32,267 nucleotides of DNA from Saccoglossus kowalevskii. Taxonomy: Eukaryota; Hemichordata; Enteropneusta; Harrimaniidae. The notes beneath the pieces were generated by a model. The model was not told the origin of the DNA, did not search any database, and worked only from the letters and a program-made list of their open reading frames with translations. Made by a program: the position numbers and the translations under genes. Each line of letters begins with the position of its first letter. Positions within the stretch are counted from its first letter, which is position 1. The stretch covers positions 299,156-331,422 of the forward strand of contig NW_003141317.1 in the NCBI RefSeq assembly GCF_000003605.2, given 5' to 3'. This document shows positions 10,817-20,607 of this stretch, piece by piece.

Positions 10817-13800
10817 GTGAAACCAGAAATTCGAAAGAAAGCGCTCTAAAATCTTAAATATTAGAGTTTTGTTACTAATCGAGACGTAGAATATTGGTAT
10901 GGAGTGTTCCATCTTAATTTGCATTTTCAACTTATGTTTTTTTAGGAACAAAAAGCCGAAGGAAGTGCTGAAAGCGGTAGCGGTGGCGGTTCAACATCGA
11001 CTAGTGAATACATCAAGTTGAAAGTCATGGGCCAGGTAACAATGAAACGTGTTTGCTTGCTTTAACTAAGAGTATTTCAAGATATTTTCCATGCCGTTCA
11101 GGCGTCGAAGGCAATTTCAGACTGCCGAGGAGTTCCGTCGAGTAGTTAGTCACTGGCTTCAGTCTTTCTCTCTGACATGTGGTTCGATCACCACGCCATT
11201 AGAACATTATACTTAATGAGGGGGCTTTCTTCCTGGAAATGCGATCTACGCAGAGAAGGTTATGAGTGTGCTGTAGTGCAAAAGTGTAATACGCTTACTA
11301 TTGATCCTGCATGTCGATAATAATATGTTTTCCAGATGTAATCGGCTCTTCGTTAATTGTTATACTGTAGACTGCTATCACGCAAGGGGGCCCAGGGTGT
11401 TCTTTGGTCTGTCCAAAAGCATCATTCATTCATGGGAAGTGTGTATATACAATGTCACAGTTGAATTCCTGCTGTTTATTCGTGGTATTATCGATGCAAT
11501 GTCGCATAAATATCAAATACCAACATAAACTCCAGTGTATGCGATCCAACCCCATTAACATAAAACGTATTGATTTTATGATTTTCAGTTTCATCTGAAA
11601 ATATGTCCTTTAGTTGAAACTAATCAATGTAGTTGTTTTGATAGTGAGAAACGTATAACATTCACAGATAAATTCTTTGTCTATTATCTCATACAAAGAC
11701 TTGACTTAGCATACCATTTTTGAAATACAGGAAAATGTTAAAATAGATAGTTGCTGCACCTTGTCAAAATTACTAAAACTGTGAAAAAAAGTATTCTCTC
11801 CTGCAATTCATAAGGATACGCAGAGTATCACTAACTCCATGGAGACGTCTCCAGATTGTTTAAATAATACAGTATGCATGAATATGTTAACACCTTTGGT
11901 GATTATTCTCTGTGGCGAGGATTTTTTCTGAAACCCTGTTATTTCCTGTTGTCATTGTCTTGCGAGTCATCTGTGTAAAAGTCATGAATGCCGCAGCAAG
12001 TCTTTGAGACAGCGAGTTCAAAGACATGTTTACTAATTTGTTGACCACGATGGTTTTGACCAAGCAGATTTGACCATTGCAAACAGTTGCATACTTTTCC
12101 GTCTTGTAAATCCTCATACTGTTTTTTAGCTCCGCTGTCGACTTTGTCGAGCGGAGCTTATCATATGAGTGATTGTCCGTTGGTGTCCGTCGTCGTCCGT
12201 GTCAATGTTTTACTTTTTAGCTCCGCTGTCGACTTTGTCGAGCAGAGCTTATCATATGAGTGATTGTCCGTCGTCCGTGTCAATGTTTTACTTTTTCGAC
12301 TTCTTCTTGAAAACTACAAGCCTGAATGCTTTGATACTTGGTGTATATGTACCTTGGGTAGACCTGTCTCAGATATGTTCATTTCATGATGATATCTTCA
12401 ATTCTCTAATTTTGGTCAATATTTTTGTCATTTTTGGTAAAAAGTGATATTTTCGACTTCTTGTTAAAAACCGCAAGTGCAATTGCTTTGATATTACATA
12501 TATAGGTACTACATGTGGACCTCTCTCAGATTTGTTCATTTTGTAATGATATGTTTAATTCTCTAATTTTGGTGAATATTTTTATCATTTTTGGTAAAAA
12601 GTGATATTTTCGACTTCTTGTTGAAAACCGCAAGTCCAATTGCTTTGATATTACATATATAGGTACTACATGTGGAACTCTCTCAGATTTGTTCATTTCA
12701 TAATGATATATTCAATTCTCTAATTTTGGTGAATATTTTTGTCATTTTTGGTAAAAAGTGATATTTTCGACTTCTTGTTGAAAACTGCAAGTCCAATTTC
12801 TTTGATATTATACATATAGGTACTACATGTGGACCTCTCTCAGATTTGTTCATTTTCTAATGATATCTTCAATTCTCTAATTTTGGTGAATATTTTTGTC
12901 ATTTTTGGTAAAAAGTGATATTTTCGACTTCTTGTTAAAAACCAAAAGTCTGATTGCTTTGATATTACATATATAGGTACTACATGTGGACCTCTCTCAG
13001 ATTTGTTCATTTTGTAATGATATCTTAAATTCTCTAATTTTGGTGAATATTTTTGTCATTTTTGGTAAAAAGTGATATTTTCGACTTCTTATTAAAAACT
13101 ACAAGTCCAATTGCTTTGATATTACATATATAGGTACTACATGTGGACCACTCTGAGATTTGTTCATTTCATGATGATATCTTCAATTCTCTAATTTTGA
13201 TGAATATTTTTGTCATTTTTGGTAAAAAGTGATATTTTCGACTTCTTGTTGAAAATCGCAAGTCTGATTGTTTTTATATTACATATATAGGTCCTACATG
13301 TGGACGACTTTCAGATTTGATAATTTTGTGGTGATATCTTCAATTATGTAATTTTGATGAAAGTTTTTGTCATTTTTGGTGGAAAGTGATATTTTTAAAT
13401 TCTTGTTGAAAACAGCAAGTCCCATTGCTTTGATACTATACATATTGTTCATTTTCTAATGATATCTTCTGTTCTTTCATTGAAATGTGCATTGCTAACA
13501 GCGGAGCTATCTCAGCCGTCAGGCTGCTTGTTTTTAAAGAGATTGCTAGCATTTGATAGTGACAGAATGAGCGATTACATTCAAATTGTAAGTCATTTGC
13601 TTTAGTTGGCAAATTAGTGAGCAAGTTTGCTAACTTGCTGTCTCAATTCTTCGAAGACTTGCTTTATATATAGCCATAAATGGGCAGAATTTTTCGGTCA
13701 AGTTGTCAACCAGCTGATTCTACAGTAAATACAGAAAGCCCTGTTATAAACAGACAACCAGCATGTAGTTTATTTTTCCTCATTGTAATACAACTGTGAT

Positions 13801-16800
13801 TGAAGAGTTTATTCACGAGCGACTTTTTACTTTTTCTCCAAACCCTTTAAATTTAACTATTTTTAATTGCTGAAAAAAAAACAGGCTAAAAACTTGTACC
13901 GTATCTATCTGGGTAAAAGCCCATGCCCAGGCAAATGCCCACCCCCAATTTTGATACAATAATGAGATTGAGGTCATATCCAGACATACACCTAGGGAAT
14001 CTTTTTGGATACTTATAATAAAAAAGAAAAAAAACTATTTTTTGTTCGTTGTATTAACAGTTGAATTCCTTGTAGTCTGTTGTGATTCTGATAAAAAATC
14101 TTGAAAAATAATTGTCAATTGCGCAAAACGAGAGGTGAACACGAAATGGCTGTGACAAAATGGGTAATTTCGCGTTCGGCCTACAGTGCGTTCATTGTTT
14201 ACGTAATTTACATTTACCGCATAATTGCAGTCAGGCCGTAATCATGCCTTCAATTTCCTTCTTCAAGTAACCTCTCGCAGGTGATTACGGTAGTACATAT
14301 GCCGTACCAACAAATAAAAAATAAAGCAATTATCCTGGAAATTACATCAAAATTGGCAATGAGGCGTTGTTTGTAAACGCCAACGAAAATCATGCACTTT
14401 GGCTGCCATCTTGGTTACCTTTATCAGTATCCTCTGTCACACAGCTTGCATGGACACAGGTCACAATGTGCGTTATGTTGCCGTGAAGGCGTTCTTTGGT
14501 ACTAAAGTACTTTCTCTATGAACAAAGTATTTCAAGAGGTCCGAGTTTGTCTCATTTTTATTTGACACCTCATTTGCAGTTGAATGAAACCTTCATCTGA
14601 TTTACAATCCTTCCAATGTGACTTCATTTCAAATTTATTTTCTGTATTTAAATAATTTCTGTCACCAGTGAATTCAAATAGATAACCACAACGTGTGTTG
14701 CATTGATAAACTTTTCACAAATAATCAGAAAGACAGAATGGATTCAGCTGTATCTTCTGCACATTATATCCCTAGTTTATTTCTTAGCTGAGATGATGAA
14801 AGATGTTTCAACCATATACCTTAGAAAATAAGTCTATGTTTCAACAACCACAATACATGATTATCACAATACTGGTACTGTCAATCACTTCACACATCTA
14901 GCCATTGTTTTGTTTTTCAAGATGTCCAGTTCATTGTAAATGTTGCTGTTCATTGTAAATATTGGTTTTACATTTGTGCCACTGTCTTGCATCATAGACC
15001 TTAGAACTGGGTTATAAAACAAAGGATTTCACGACATCCGGCGTGCAACGTGGGTTACTACAGTTATAAACAAATGCTGAAGTTAAGGAAGCCGTATGAC
15101 GTCACTCACAATCAATCGACCGTGCAGTTTGCAACACGTTTTTCAGTGCTTGTGCTCATTACCTTGAATTTTTAATTTCAATATAAGATCCATTTTTTGT
15201 GCTGGTTATTAAATGACACTTAATATATGTAGAGTTATAATTCGTTTTTTTCATCAGTATAGCTACTTGGCTGATTTTATGTGCGGTGACAAATGGTTGA
15301 CTAATACAGTTACTTATCCTGCGACTGCCACATTTTCGCCCGTTTTCGGGAAAAATAAAAACATTTGTTGTTTGCATTATCATATTTTTCACTTAAATCA
15401 TACTATTTTTAAGGATACTCTCATATTTTAGTTTTGCTAGTCTATATTTTAAAGTCATAATTCTGAAATTTCCGAACTGTCTGAATAGCCAGCACTTGTC
15501 AAGATTAGATTTAGATCACTTTATTTTCGCCCCATTTCTCAAAAATAAAACATCTGTTGTTTAAATTATTGCGTTTTTTACTTGAGTCGTGCCATTTTCA
15601 AAGTACTTATGGTATTTTAATTTGATGACTTGCTGTACAAAAGTCGAAATTACGAATTTTCTAAACTGTTTGAAACCGTGAAAGTCAGCACCTTACATCG
15701 GAAATGGCTGACCCGGTTTGTTTTAGATCGCTGTATTTTCGCCCGATTTCTCAAAAATAAAACGTGTGATACTAAGTGGAAAACTCATTAACATACAATT
15801 AGCATATTCATGGCTGTCGCTTTGTTAGTCACGCAGGGAAACTTGCGCATTTCACGCGATTTCATGAGTGCTGCCGACAGTGCAAATAAACAGATGGTTG
15901 TTTATTCATTAATAGGATTGCGAGATTATTTGGAGGATTATAACCCAGATTAAAACACAAAAAAATACTGTAGTTGCCTGTCCCTCTCTTTCTAAGGTCT
16001 ATGCTTGCATTTAGTTCATAACATTATACCTTCTTGGACCCTTGAAAAATAAAATATAGAGGTGGTCTGCCTCCATAAAACCTGTTGTGAGAACGCCACA
16101 CATTGGCATTGAACCACAGTGTTTTATACCATAACGGAGAAAGACCCAAGTTTGGTATTTCCAATTTGAATGGATTGTGCATTTGTCGCCCCCACCACAA
16201 CTGATGAATGGGAATCACCTGCTAATATAGGGCAGTTGAGAATACATTTTTTGACTCCCGTGTGCGAAGCACAAAAGGGAGTCTTTGCAGTTACCCTGTC
16301 TGTATGTATGTATGTATGTATGTCACTTTTTAGCTCCGCTGTCGACTTTGTCGAGCGGAGCTTATCATATGAGTGATTGTCCGGCGTCGTTCGCCGTCGT
16401 CCGTGTCAATGTTTTACTTTTTTGACTTCTTCTTGAAAACTACAAGCCTGAATGCTTTGATACTTGGTGTATATGTACCTTGGGTAGACCTCTCTCAGAT
16501 TTGTTCATTTTGTAATGATATCTTTAATTCTCTAATTTTGGTGAATATTTTTGTCATTTTTAGTAAAAAGTTATATTTTCGACTTCTTGTTAAAAACCGC
16601 AAGTCCAATTGCTTTGATATTACATACATAGGTACTACAAGTGGACCTGTCTCAGATTTGTTCATTTTGTAATGATATCTTTAATTCTCTAATTTTGGTG
16701 AATATTTTTGTCATTTTTGGTAAAAAGTGATATTTTCAACTTCTTGTTGAAAACCGCAAGTCCAATTGCTTTTATATTACATACATAGGAACTACATGTG

Positions 16801-19800
16801 GACCTCTCTCAGATTTGTTCATTTTGTAATGATATCTTTAATTTTGGTGAATATTTTTGTCATTTTTGGTAAAAAGTTATATTTTCGACTTCTTGTTAAA
16901 AACCGCAAGTCCAATTGCTTTGATATTACATACATAGGTACTACATGTGGACCTCTCTCAGATTTGTTCATTTTGTAATGATATCTTTAATTTTGGTGAA
17001 TATTTTTGTCATTTTTGGTAAAAAGTGAGATTTTCGACTTCTTGTTAAAAACCGCAAGTCTGATTGCTTTTATATTACATATATAGGTATTACATGTGGA
17101 CCTTGTTAATTTCGTGGTGATATCTTCAATTACTTAATTTTGATGATTATTTTTGTCATTTTTGGTGAAAAGTGATATTTTTGAATTCTTGTTGAAAACA
17201 GCAAGGTCCTTTGCTTTGATACTATACATATTGTTCATTTTCTAATGATATCTTCAGTTCTTTAATTGAAATGTGCATTGCTAACAGCGGAGCTATCTCA
17301 GCCGACAGGCTGCTTGTTTTGTTCCACCGTTATCTCAAGAACCACTAATCAAATTTTGGTGAAACTTGGTACATAGATGCTCTGGGATAATGCGCAGAGC
17401 TGATTAGGTTTTGGTAAAAATCTATGAATATTAATTACCTAATTCGCATGATAATTAGCTGATTTTTAGCTGTTCCAAGACTGTTCCACAGATATCTGAA
17501 GAACCACTCATTGGATTTTGATGAAACTTGGCACATGGATGCTCTGAACTAGTGCGCAGATTTGATTAGTTTTGGGTAAAAATCTATGAATATTAATTAC
17601 CTAATTTGAATGATAATTAACTGATTTCAAGCTGTTCCATGACTGGTCCACTGATATTTGAAGAACCACTCATTGGATTTTGATGAAACTTGGCACATGG
17701 ATGCTCTGAACTAATGCGCAGATTTGATTAGTTTTGGGTAAAAATCTGTTAATATTATTAATTACCTAATTTACATAATGTTTAATCAATTTTTGGCTTT
17801 TCCACTGATATCTCAAGTACTAATCATAACATTTCAATAAAACTTGGTACATAAATGTCATATGACACTGCACAGACCTGATAGTTTTTAGGGTAATNNN
17901 NNNNNNNNNNNNNNNNNNNNNNNNNNNNNNNNNNNNNNNNNNNNNNNNNNNNNNNNNNNNNNNNNNNNNNNNNNNNNNNNNNNNNNNNNNNNNNNNNNNN
18001 NNNNNNNNNNNNNNNNNNNNNNNNNNNNNNNNNNNNNNNNNNNNNNNNNNNNNNNNNNNNNNNNNNNNNNNNNNNNNNNNNNNNNNNNNNNNNNNNNNNN
18101 NNNNNNNNNNNNNNNNNNNNNNNNNNNNNNNNNNNNNNNNNNNNNNNNNNNNNNNNNNNNNNNNNNNNNNNNNNNNNNNNNNNNNNNNNNNNNNNNNNNN
18201 NNNNNNNNNNNNNNNTGATATCTCAAGTATTAATCATCACATTTCAATGAGACTTGCGACATAGATATTCTAGGACTATGCAGAGACCTGATTAATTTTG
18301 GCATAAATAATTGTGCCTATTAATTACCTAATTTGCATAATTAGTTAATTTTTTGCTGTTCTATGGCTGTTGCACTGATGTCTAAAAACCACTCATTGGA
18401 TTTCAACGAAACTTTTCAAGAGTACCTGTCACATTTCAATGAACCTAGGACTATACACCATATTAGTTTTTGGTAAATATTTATGCTTCTTAATCACATA
18501 ATTAACATAATTAATTAATACTGTATATCTCAAGTATTGATCATCACATTTGAATAAAACTTGGTACATAAATGGTCTAGGACAATAGACAGCCTGATTA
18601 ATTTTGGGTTAAAATCTGTTCATATTAATTCTCTAATTAGCATAATAATTAATATTTTTTTGGTTCTAATCACATTTCAATGAAACTTGGTACATTGTGC
18701 AGACCTTATTAGTTTTACACTTAAATCTGTTCGTTACCTTATTTGCATAATTAATTTTCTGCGTTTCCATCAACATCTCAAGTTAAAGTAATTTTGAATT
18801 AATTTTTAATGTGTCTCCAATACTCTCAGCACACGGGAGTTCTTTCTAATCTTTCTTTGATTTTACTAATGTCACAAATTGTTTATTTATAGGATAACAG
18901 CGAGATTCATTTCAAAGTAAAAATGACAACCCAGATGAGGAAATTAAAAGAGTCATACTGCCAAAGACTGGTACGTAATAGTTCTGTACTGTACATGCAT
19001 TTCATCTTTTATGTATATGTGTTGATTTTTCTGAAACTTTTTGTTGTGTTTTCTCCCTCTAGGGTGTTCCTATGAATTCACTTCGATTTCTTTTTGACGG
19101 ACAGAGGATAAACGATGATATGACACCAAAAGAGGTAAGGTTTTTTTTCTCAATATATGAATCAATTCTGTTTACAAGTGCCTGGCAACCATCCCTGGCG
19201 AAAACAAAACCCGGGATTCTCAAAAAACTTTGGGCTAGTTGTTGACTCTCCAGAACAGAGTAACAAAACTTACTCCTACATGTACAACATATATAAATTG
19301 AGTTGCTCAAGATTATCTCAAAGTTGAGATTTTTGCTGTTTTCATCTCAACCACAGCAGCTCTCACAGAGTCCATTGAAATGCATTGTACAGTGCTTGCA
19401 CGTCTTAGCAACATATAGCATTCTGTGACACAGCTGTGTTCCCGAGAATATTTGATTATTCCAGAGATCACGTTAGGTTTCTAAAAAAAACATGTCCCTG
19501 ATTGCATACAACAACAAAAATGCATCCCGGTAAATAATGTGCGAGTTTTAATTAACCTTTACGTCTGTCACTGCTTTTAAATATATCAATAGCTCTTGCA
19601 TAATTAAATTGTTCAATGTCACATCCTTCCATGGACAGAATCATCAAATTATCGCTATGGTCAGAAGTAAGTCTGCTTCTTCTTCTAGCGGTAGAAATAC
19701 GATTCTGTGTGCTGAACCCACGCTCACATTGCTCGGTTGTCACTGGTATGACAAGCGCTATACCTGCTGGAGTGGTAAATTGCGGGAACAAATCTTCATA

Positions 19801-20607
19801 TTCTGTTATGAAAACACGACAAGTTTGCGTAAAATTTAGTCAACCATGATTTGTCATTCCCTGTTTATAAGCCGTAAATTTGAATCTCAGAAGGTCTGGT
19901 TCGATCATCTGTTGCACTCTGTTAACATCTGTTGCACTCTGTTAACATCTGTTGCACTCTGTTAACATCTGTTGTCAAAACATTAATATGTTCTAAGGCA
20001 TAGTTTCTGTAATCCCAGAGTTCCCCGTCATTATCAGGAAAACCTGTCTGGTTGAGAAGTACATCCAAAGCATTGATTGTATTAATTTCTTCAGACAGAA
20101 ATGCATCTTCAAACTATGATCGTAACTGTTGAATAAATTCCCGTCTCAGTTTTGTAGCCTTGTATATTTGCTCTGCTTGCAAAGTAGCATGTTCTTATTG
20201 GCCACAAAACTGTTTTTCGCAATCTGTTTTAATAAACCATCAGCAGTGGGGTTGTTACGTCCGTCTTCGCCAAACTATATCTCAATCCCCTAAATGGCTT
20301 TACTCAGTGATAGCCAGCAAACTGAGCTGGGCTCTTTCAAACTTGTGAACTCATTATCCTCCAAAATGCGATCCAGCTTCTGTAATCTCTCATAACGAGT
20401 AGCAGAGTATTTAAAATAGTTAAATATTTGTTTTAATCATTTGGCGATAGTGACAGATCGATTCACATACAGCATGCATATAAGTATTCTGTTAAAAATA
20501 AATTATTTCTATGATTATTAATGAAATTTGACTTTGTTTTTCAGCTTGAAATGGAAACTGATGACGTGATTGAAGTTTACCAAGAACAAACGGGGGGTTC
20601 ACACTAG
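10805..20607 (+). CDS. SUMO1: SUMO1 (small ubiquitin-like modifier 1), complete, five coding exons
   Basis: SUMO1 is the ubiquitin-like protein conjugated to lysines of mainly nuclear proteins by the E1 SAE1/UBA2 and the E2 UBC9, after SENP proteases expose Gly-Gly. Joined exons 10805-10816, 10946-11035, 18893-18970, 19063-19134 and 20545-20607 give 104 residues, all splice joints in phase 0. The protein has the MSDQ start, a Gly/Ser-rich flexible tail (residues 10-24), then the beta-grasp fold: [57 protein letters not shown], and a two-residue Ser-His tail. Within the family it is closer to SUMO1 ([14 protein letters not shown]) than SUMO2/3. Human SUMO1 also places its first splice right after MSDQ. 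Intron 2 is 7.9 kb because of inserted repeats. No break is seen. Confidence 0.97.
10946..11035 (+). CDS. SUMO1: SUMO1 exon 2
   Basis: 90 bases, 30 residues, from EQKAEG to [10 protein letters not shown]. The acceptor is TTTTTTTAG at 10945 and the donor CAG|GTAACA. It encodes the flexible Gly/Ser/Thr-rich N-terminal tail and the first beta strand. No psi-K-x-E acceptor motif is seen in the tail. Confidence 0.95.
11143..11195 (+). mobile_element. tRNA-like SINE head (Pol III A and B boxes)
   Basis: An A-box-like TAGTTAGTCACTGG (11143-11156) is followed about 23 bases later by a T-arm/B-box stem-loop, GTGGTTCGATCACCAC (11179-11194), whose GTGG/CCAC stem and TTCGATCA loop are tRNA-like. The acceptor stem is not evident, so this is more likely a tRNA-derived SINE or tRNA relic than a working tRNA. 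The 3' body and end cannot be fixed from one copy. Confidence 0.5.
12128..13530 (+). mobile_element. Repeat element A, copy A1 (Helentron/pearl-like, non-autonomous)
   Basis: The 5' hairpin is AGCTCCGCT ... AGCGGAGCT (12128-12158). It is followed by a GTCCGTCGTC-rich patch, a second 5' end at 12219 (so the first 91 bases are duplicated in tandem), a 157-bp tandem core, ACAGCGGAGCT at 13498-13508 (exact inverse of AGCTCCGCTGT at the 5' end), the 3' hairpin CAGCC-GTCA-GGCTG (13513-13526) and CTTG before a T run. There is no coding capacity. The layout of subterminal inverted repeat, core repeats and 3' hairpin is that known from non-autonomous Helentrons (DINE/HINE, pearl). That assignment is inference. 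Confidence 0.75.
12287..13450 (+). repeat. 157-bp tandem core array of element A1 (about 7.5 units)
   Basis: The CGACTTCTTG-type word recurs at 12297, 12454, 12611, 12768, 12925, 13082, 13239 and (degenerate) 13396, seven successive spacings of exactly 157 bases. Each unit also carries TAGGTACTACATGTGGAC and TTTGTCATTTTTGG. First and last units are the most diverged, as expected if copies are exchanged inside the array. Confidence 0.92.
15332..15775 (+). repeat. Three-copy diverged direct repeat (about 190-210 bp units)
   Basis: ATTTTCGCCC followed by TTTCnnnAAAATAAAA recurs at 15332, 15523 and 15735. The intervening ACTTGAGTCGTGCCATTTT-like and AAGTCnnAATT segments also correspond between units 1 and 2. 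No terminal structure is seen. Confidence 0.65.
16332..17316 (+). mobile_element. Repeat element A, copy A2, nested in element B
   Basis: The 5' hairpin is at 16332-16362, the core units are spaced 157, 149, 149 and 147 bases (two carry the same 8-base deletion of TCTCTAAT), the 3' ACAGCGGAGCT is at 17284-17294 and the 3' hairpin CAGCC-GACA-GGCTG at 17299-17312. It is flanked left by CACTTTTT and right by TTTTGTTCC, consistent with insertion between T residues of element B. Confidence 0.78.
17898..18215. other. Assembly gap (318 N)
   Basis: A run of N inside the core array of element B. The repeat continues on both sides, so the gap is probably a collapsed or unresolved part of that array. 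Its true size is unknown. Confidence 0.98.
18893..18970 (+). CDS. SUMO1: SUMO1 exon 3
   Basis: 78 bases, 26 residues, [10 protein letters not shown] to ESYCQRL. The acceptor TTTATAG lies at 18892 and the donor CTG|GTACGT at 18970/18971. It encodes strand 2 and the main helix. Confidence 0.96.
19063..19134 (+). CDS. SUMO1: SUMO1 exon 4
   Basis: 72 bases, 24 residues, [20 protein letters not shown] then TPKE. The acceptor is TCCCTCTAG at 19062 and the donor GAG|GTAAGG. It encodes the FLFDGQRI strand of the beta-grasp fold. Confidence 0.97.
19552..20418 (-). pseudogene. hAT-family transposase remnant (C-terminal half), antisense in SUMO1 intron 4
   Basis: On the minus strand, translation from 20418 gives a [12 protein letters not shown] segment, then [15 protein letters not shown], then in-frame stops, and ends with an intact 79-codon stretch (19791-19552). 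That stretch carries the hAT C-terminal dimerisation signature, [18 protein letters not shown], with a following [10 protein letters not shown]. These motifs are typical of the ZNF862-like hAT proteins of animal genomes. Several stops and a 20-base triplication that alters the frame show it is dead. The N-terminal zinc finger, catalytic Asp region and terminal inverted repeats are not found. It sits between SUMO1 exons 4 and 5 and would be removed by splicing. Confidence 0.85.
19907..19974. repeat. 20-bp tandem repeat, 3.4 copies
   Basis: The unit ATCTGTTGCACTCTGTTAAC occurs three times exactly (from 19907, 19927 and 19947) plus ATCTGTTG. It lies inside the hAT remnant and, not being a multiple of 3, shifts its reading frame. 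Perfect identity implies a recent expansion or slippage. Confidence 0.95.
20545..20607 (+). CDS. SUMO1: SUMO1 exon 5 with stop
   Basis: 63 bases, 20 residues plus TAG. The acceptor is TTTTTCAG at 20544. It encodes [18 protein letters not shown], the mature C-terminus, then Ser-His. Cleavage after the Gly pair would release only a dipeptide, shorter than the four-residue vertebrate tail. Confidence 0.97.
   Translation, partial: LEMETDDVIEVYQEQTGGSH

Larger units (their letters stand above)
16253..18840 (+). mobile_element. Repeat element B (same architecture, about 162-bp core), interrupted by A2
   Basis: The 5' hairpin is GACTCCC ... GGGAGTC (16253-16283) followed by a TGTA microsatellite (16306-16322). 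The 12-base ACTCCCGTGTGC (16254-16265) is exactly inverted as GCACACGGGAGT at 18829-18840. Between them, after the A2 insertion, lie tandem units of about 162 bases beginning near 17320, 17482, 17644 and 17807, continuing past the gap. Each has a TGAAACTTGGTACATAGATG-like line and TTAATTACCTAATTT. No 3' hairpin like that of A is seen. No protein is encoded. Confidence 0.7.
11036..18892 (+). other. SUMO1 intron 2 (7.9 kb), repeat-filled
   Basis: It holds a tRNA-like SINE head, element A1, a diverged three-copy tandem repeat, element B with A2 nested in it, and the assembly gap. The stretch 13680-15300 has no recognised feature beyond homopolymers. Short open frames in the elements are translations of repeat units, not genes. 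Confidence 0.8.

Noticed and set aside
10619-10951. 110-codon minus-strand open frame
   Set aside because: It overlaps the SUMO1 promoter, first exon and intron 1 in antisense and has no recognisable motif.
12169-12447. Open reading frames starting MIVR and containing [11 protein letters not shown] (also 16373-16672 and 16766-16978)
   Set aside because: They are translations of the element A 5' end and its 157-bp core units, repeat with the unit, and end with it. No protein family is recognised.
17888-18226. Open frame across the N run
   Set aside because: It consists of undefined residues from the assembly gap.
19391-19403. CAGTGCTTGCACG as a possible hAT terminal inverted repeat end
   Set aside because: No matching inverted end was found beyond 20418 and no 8-bp target duplication is visible.
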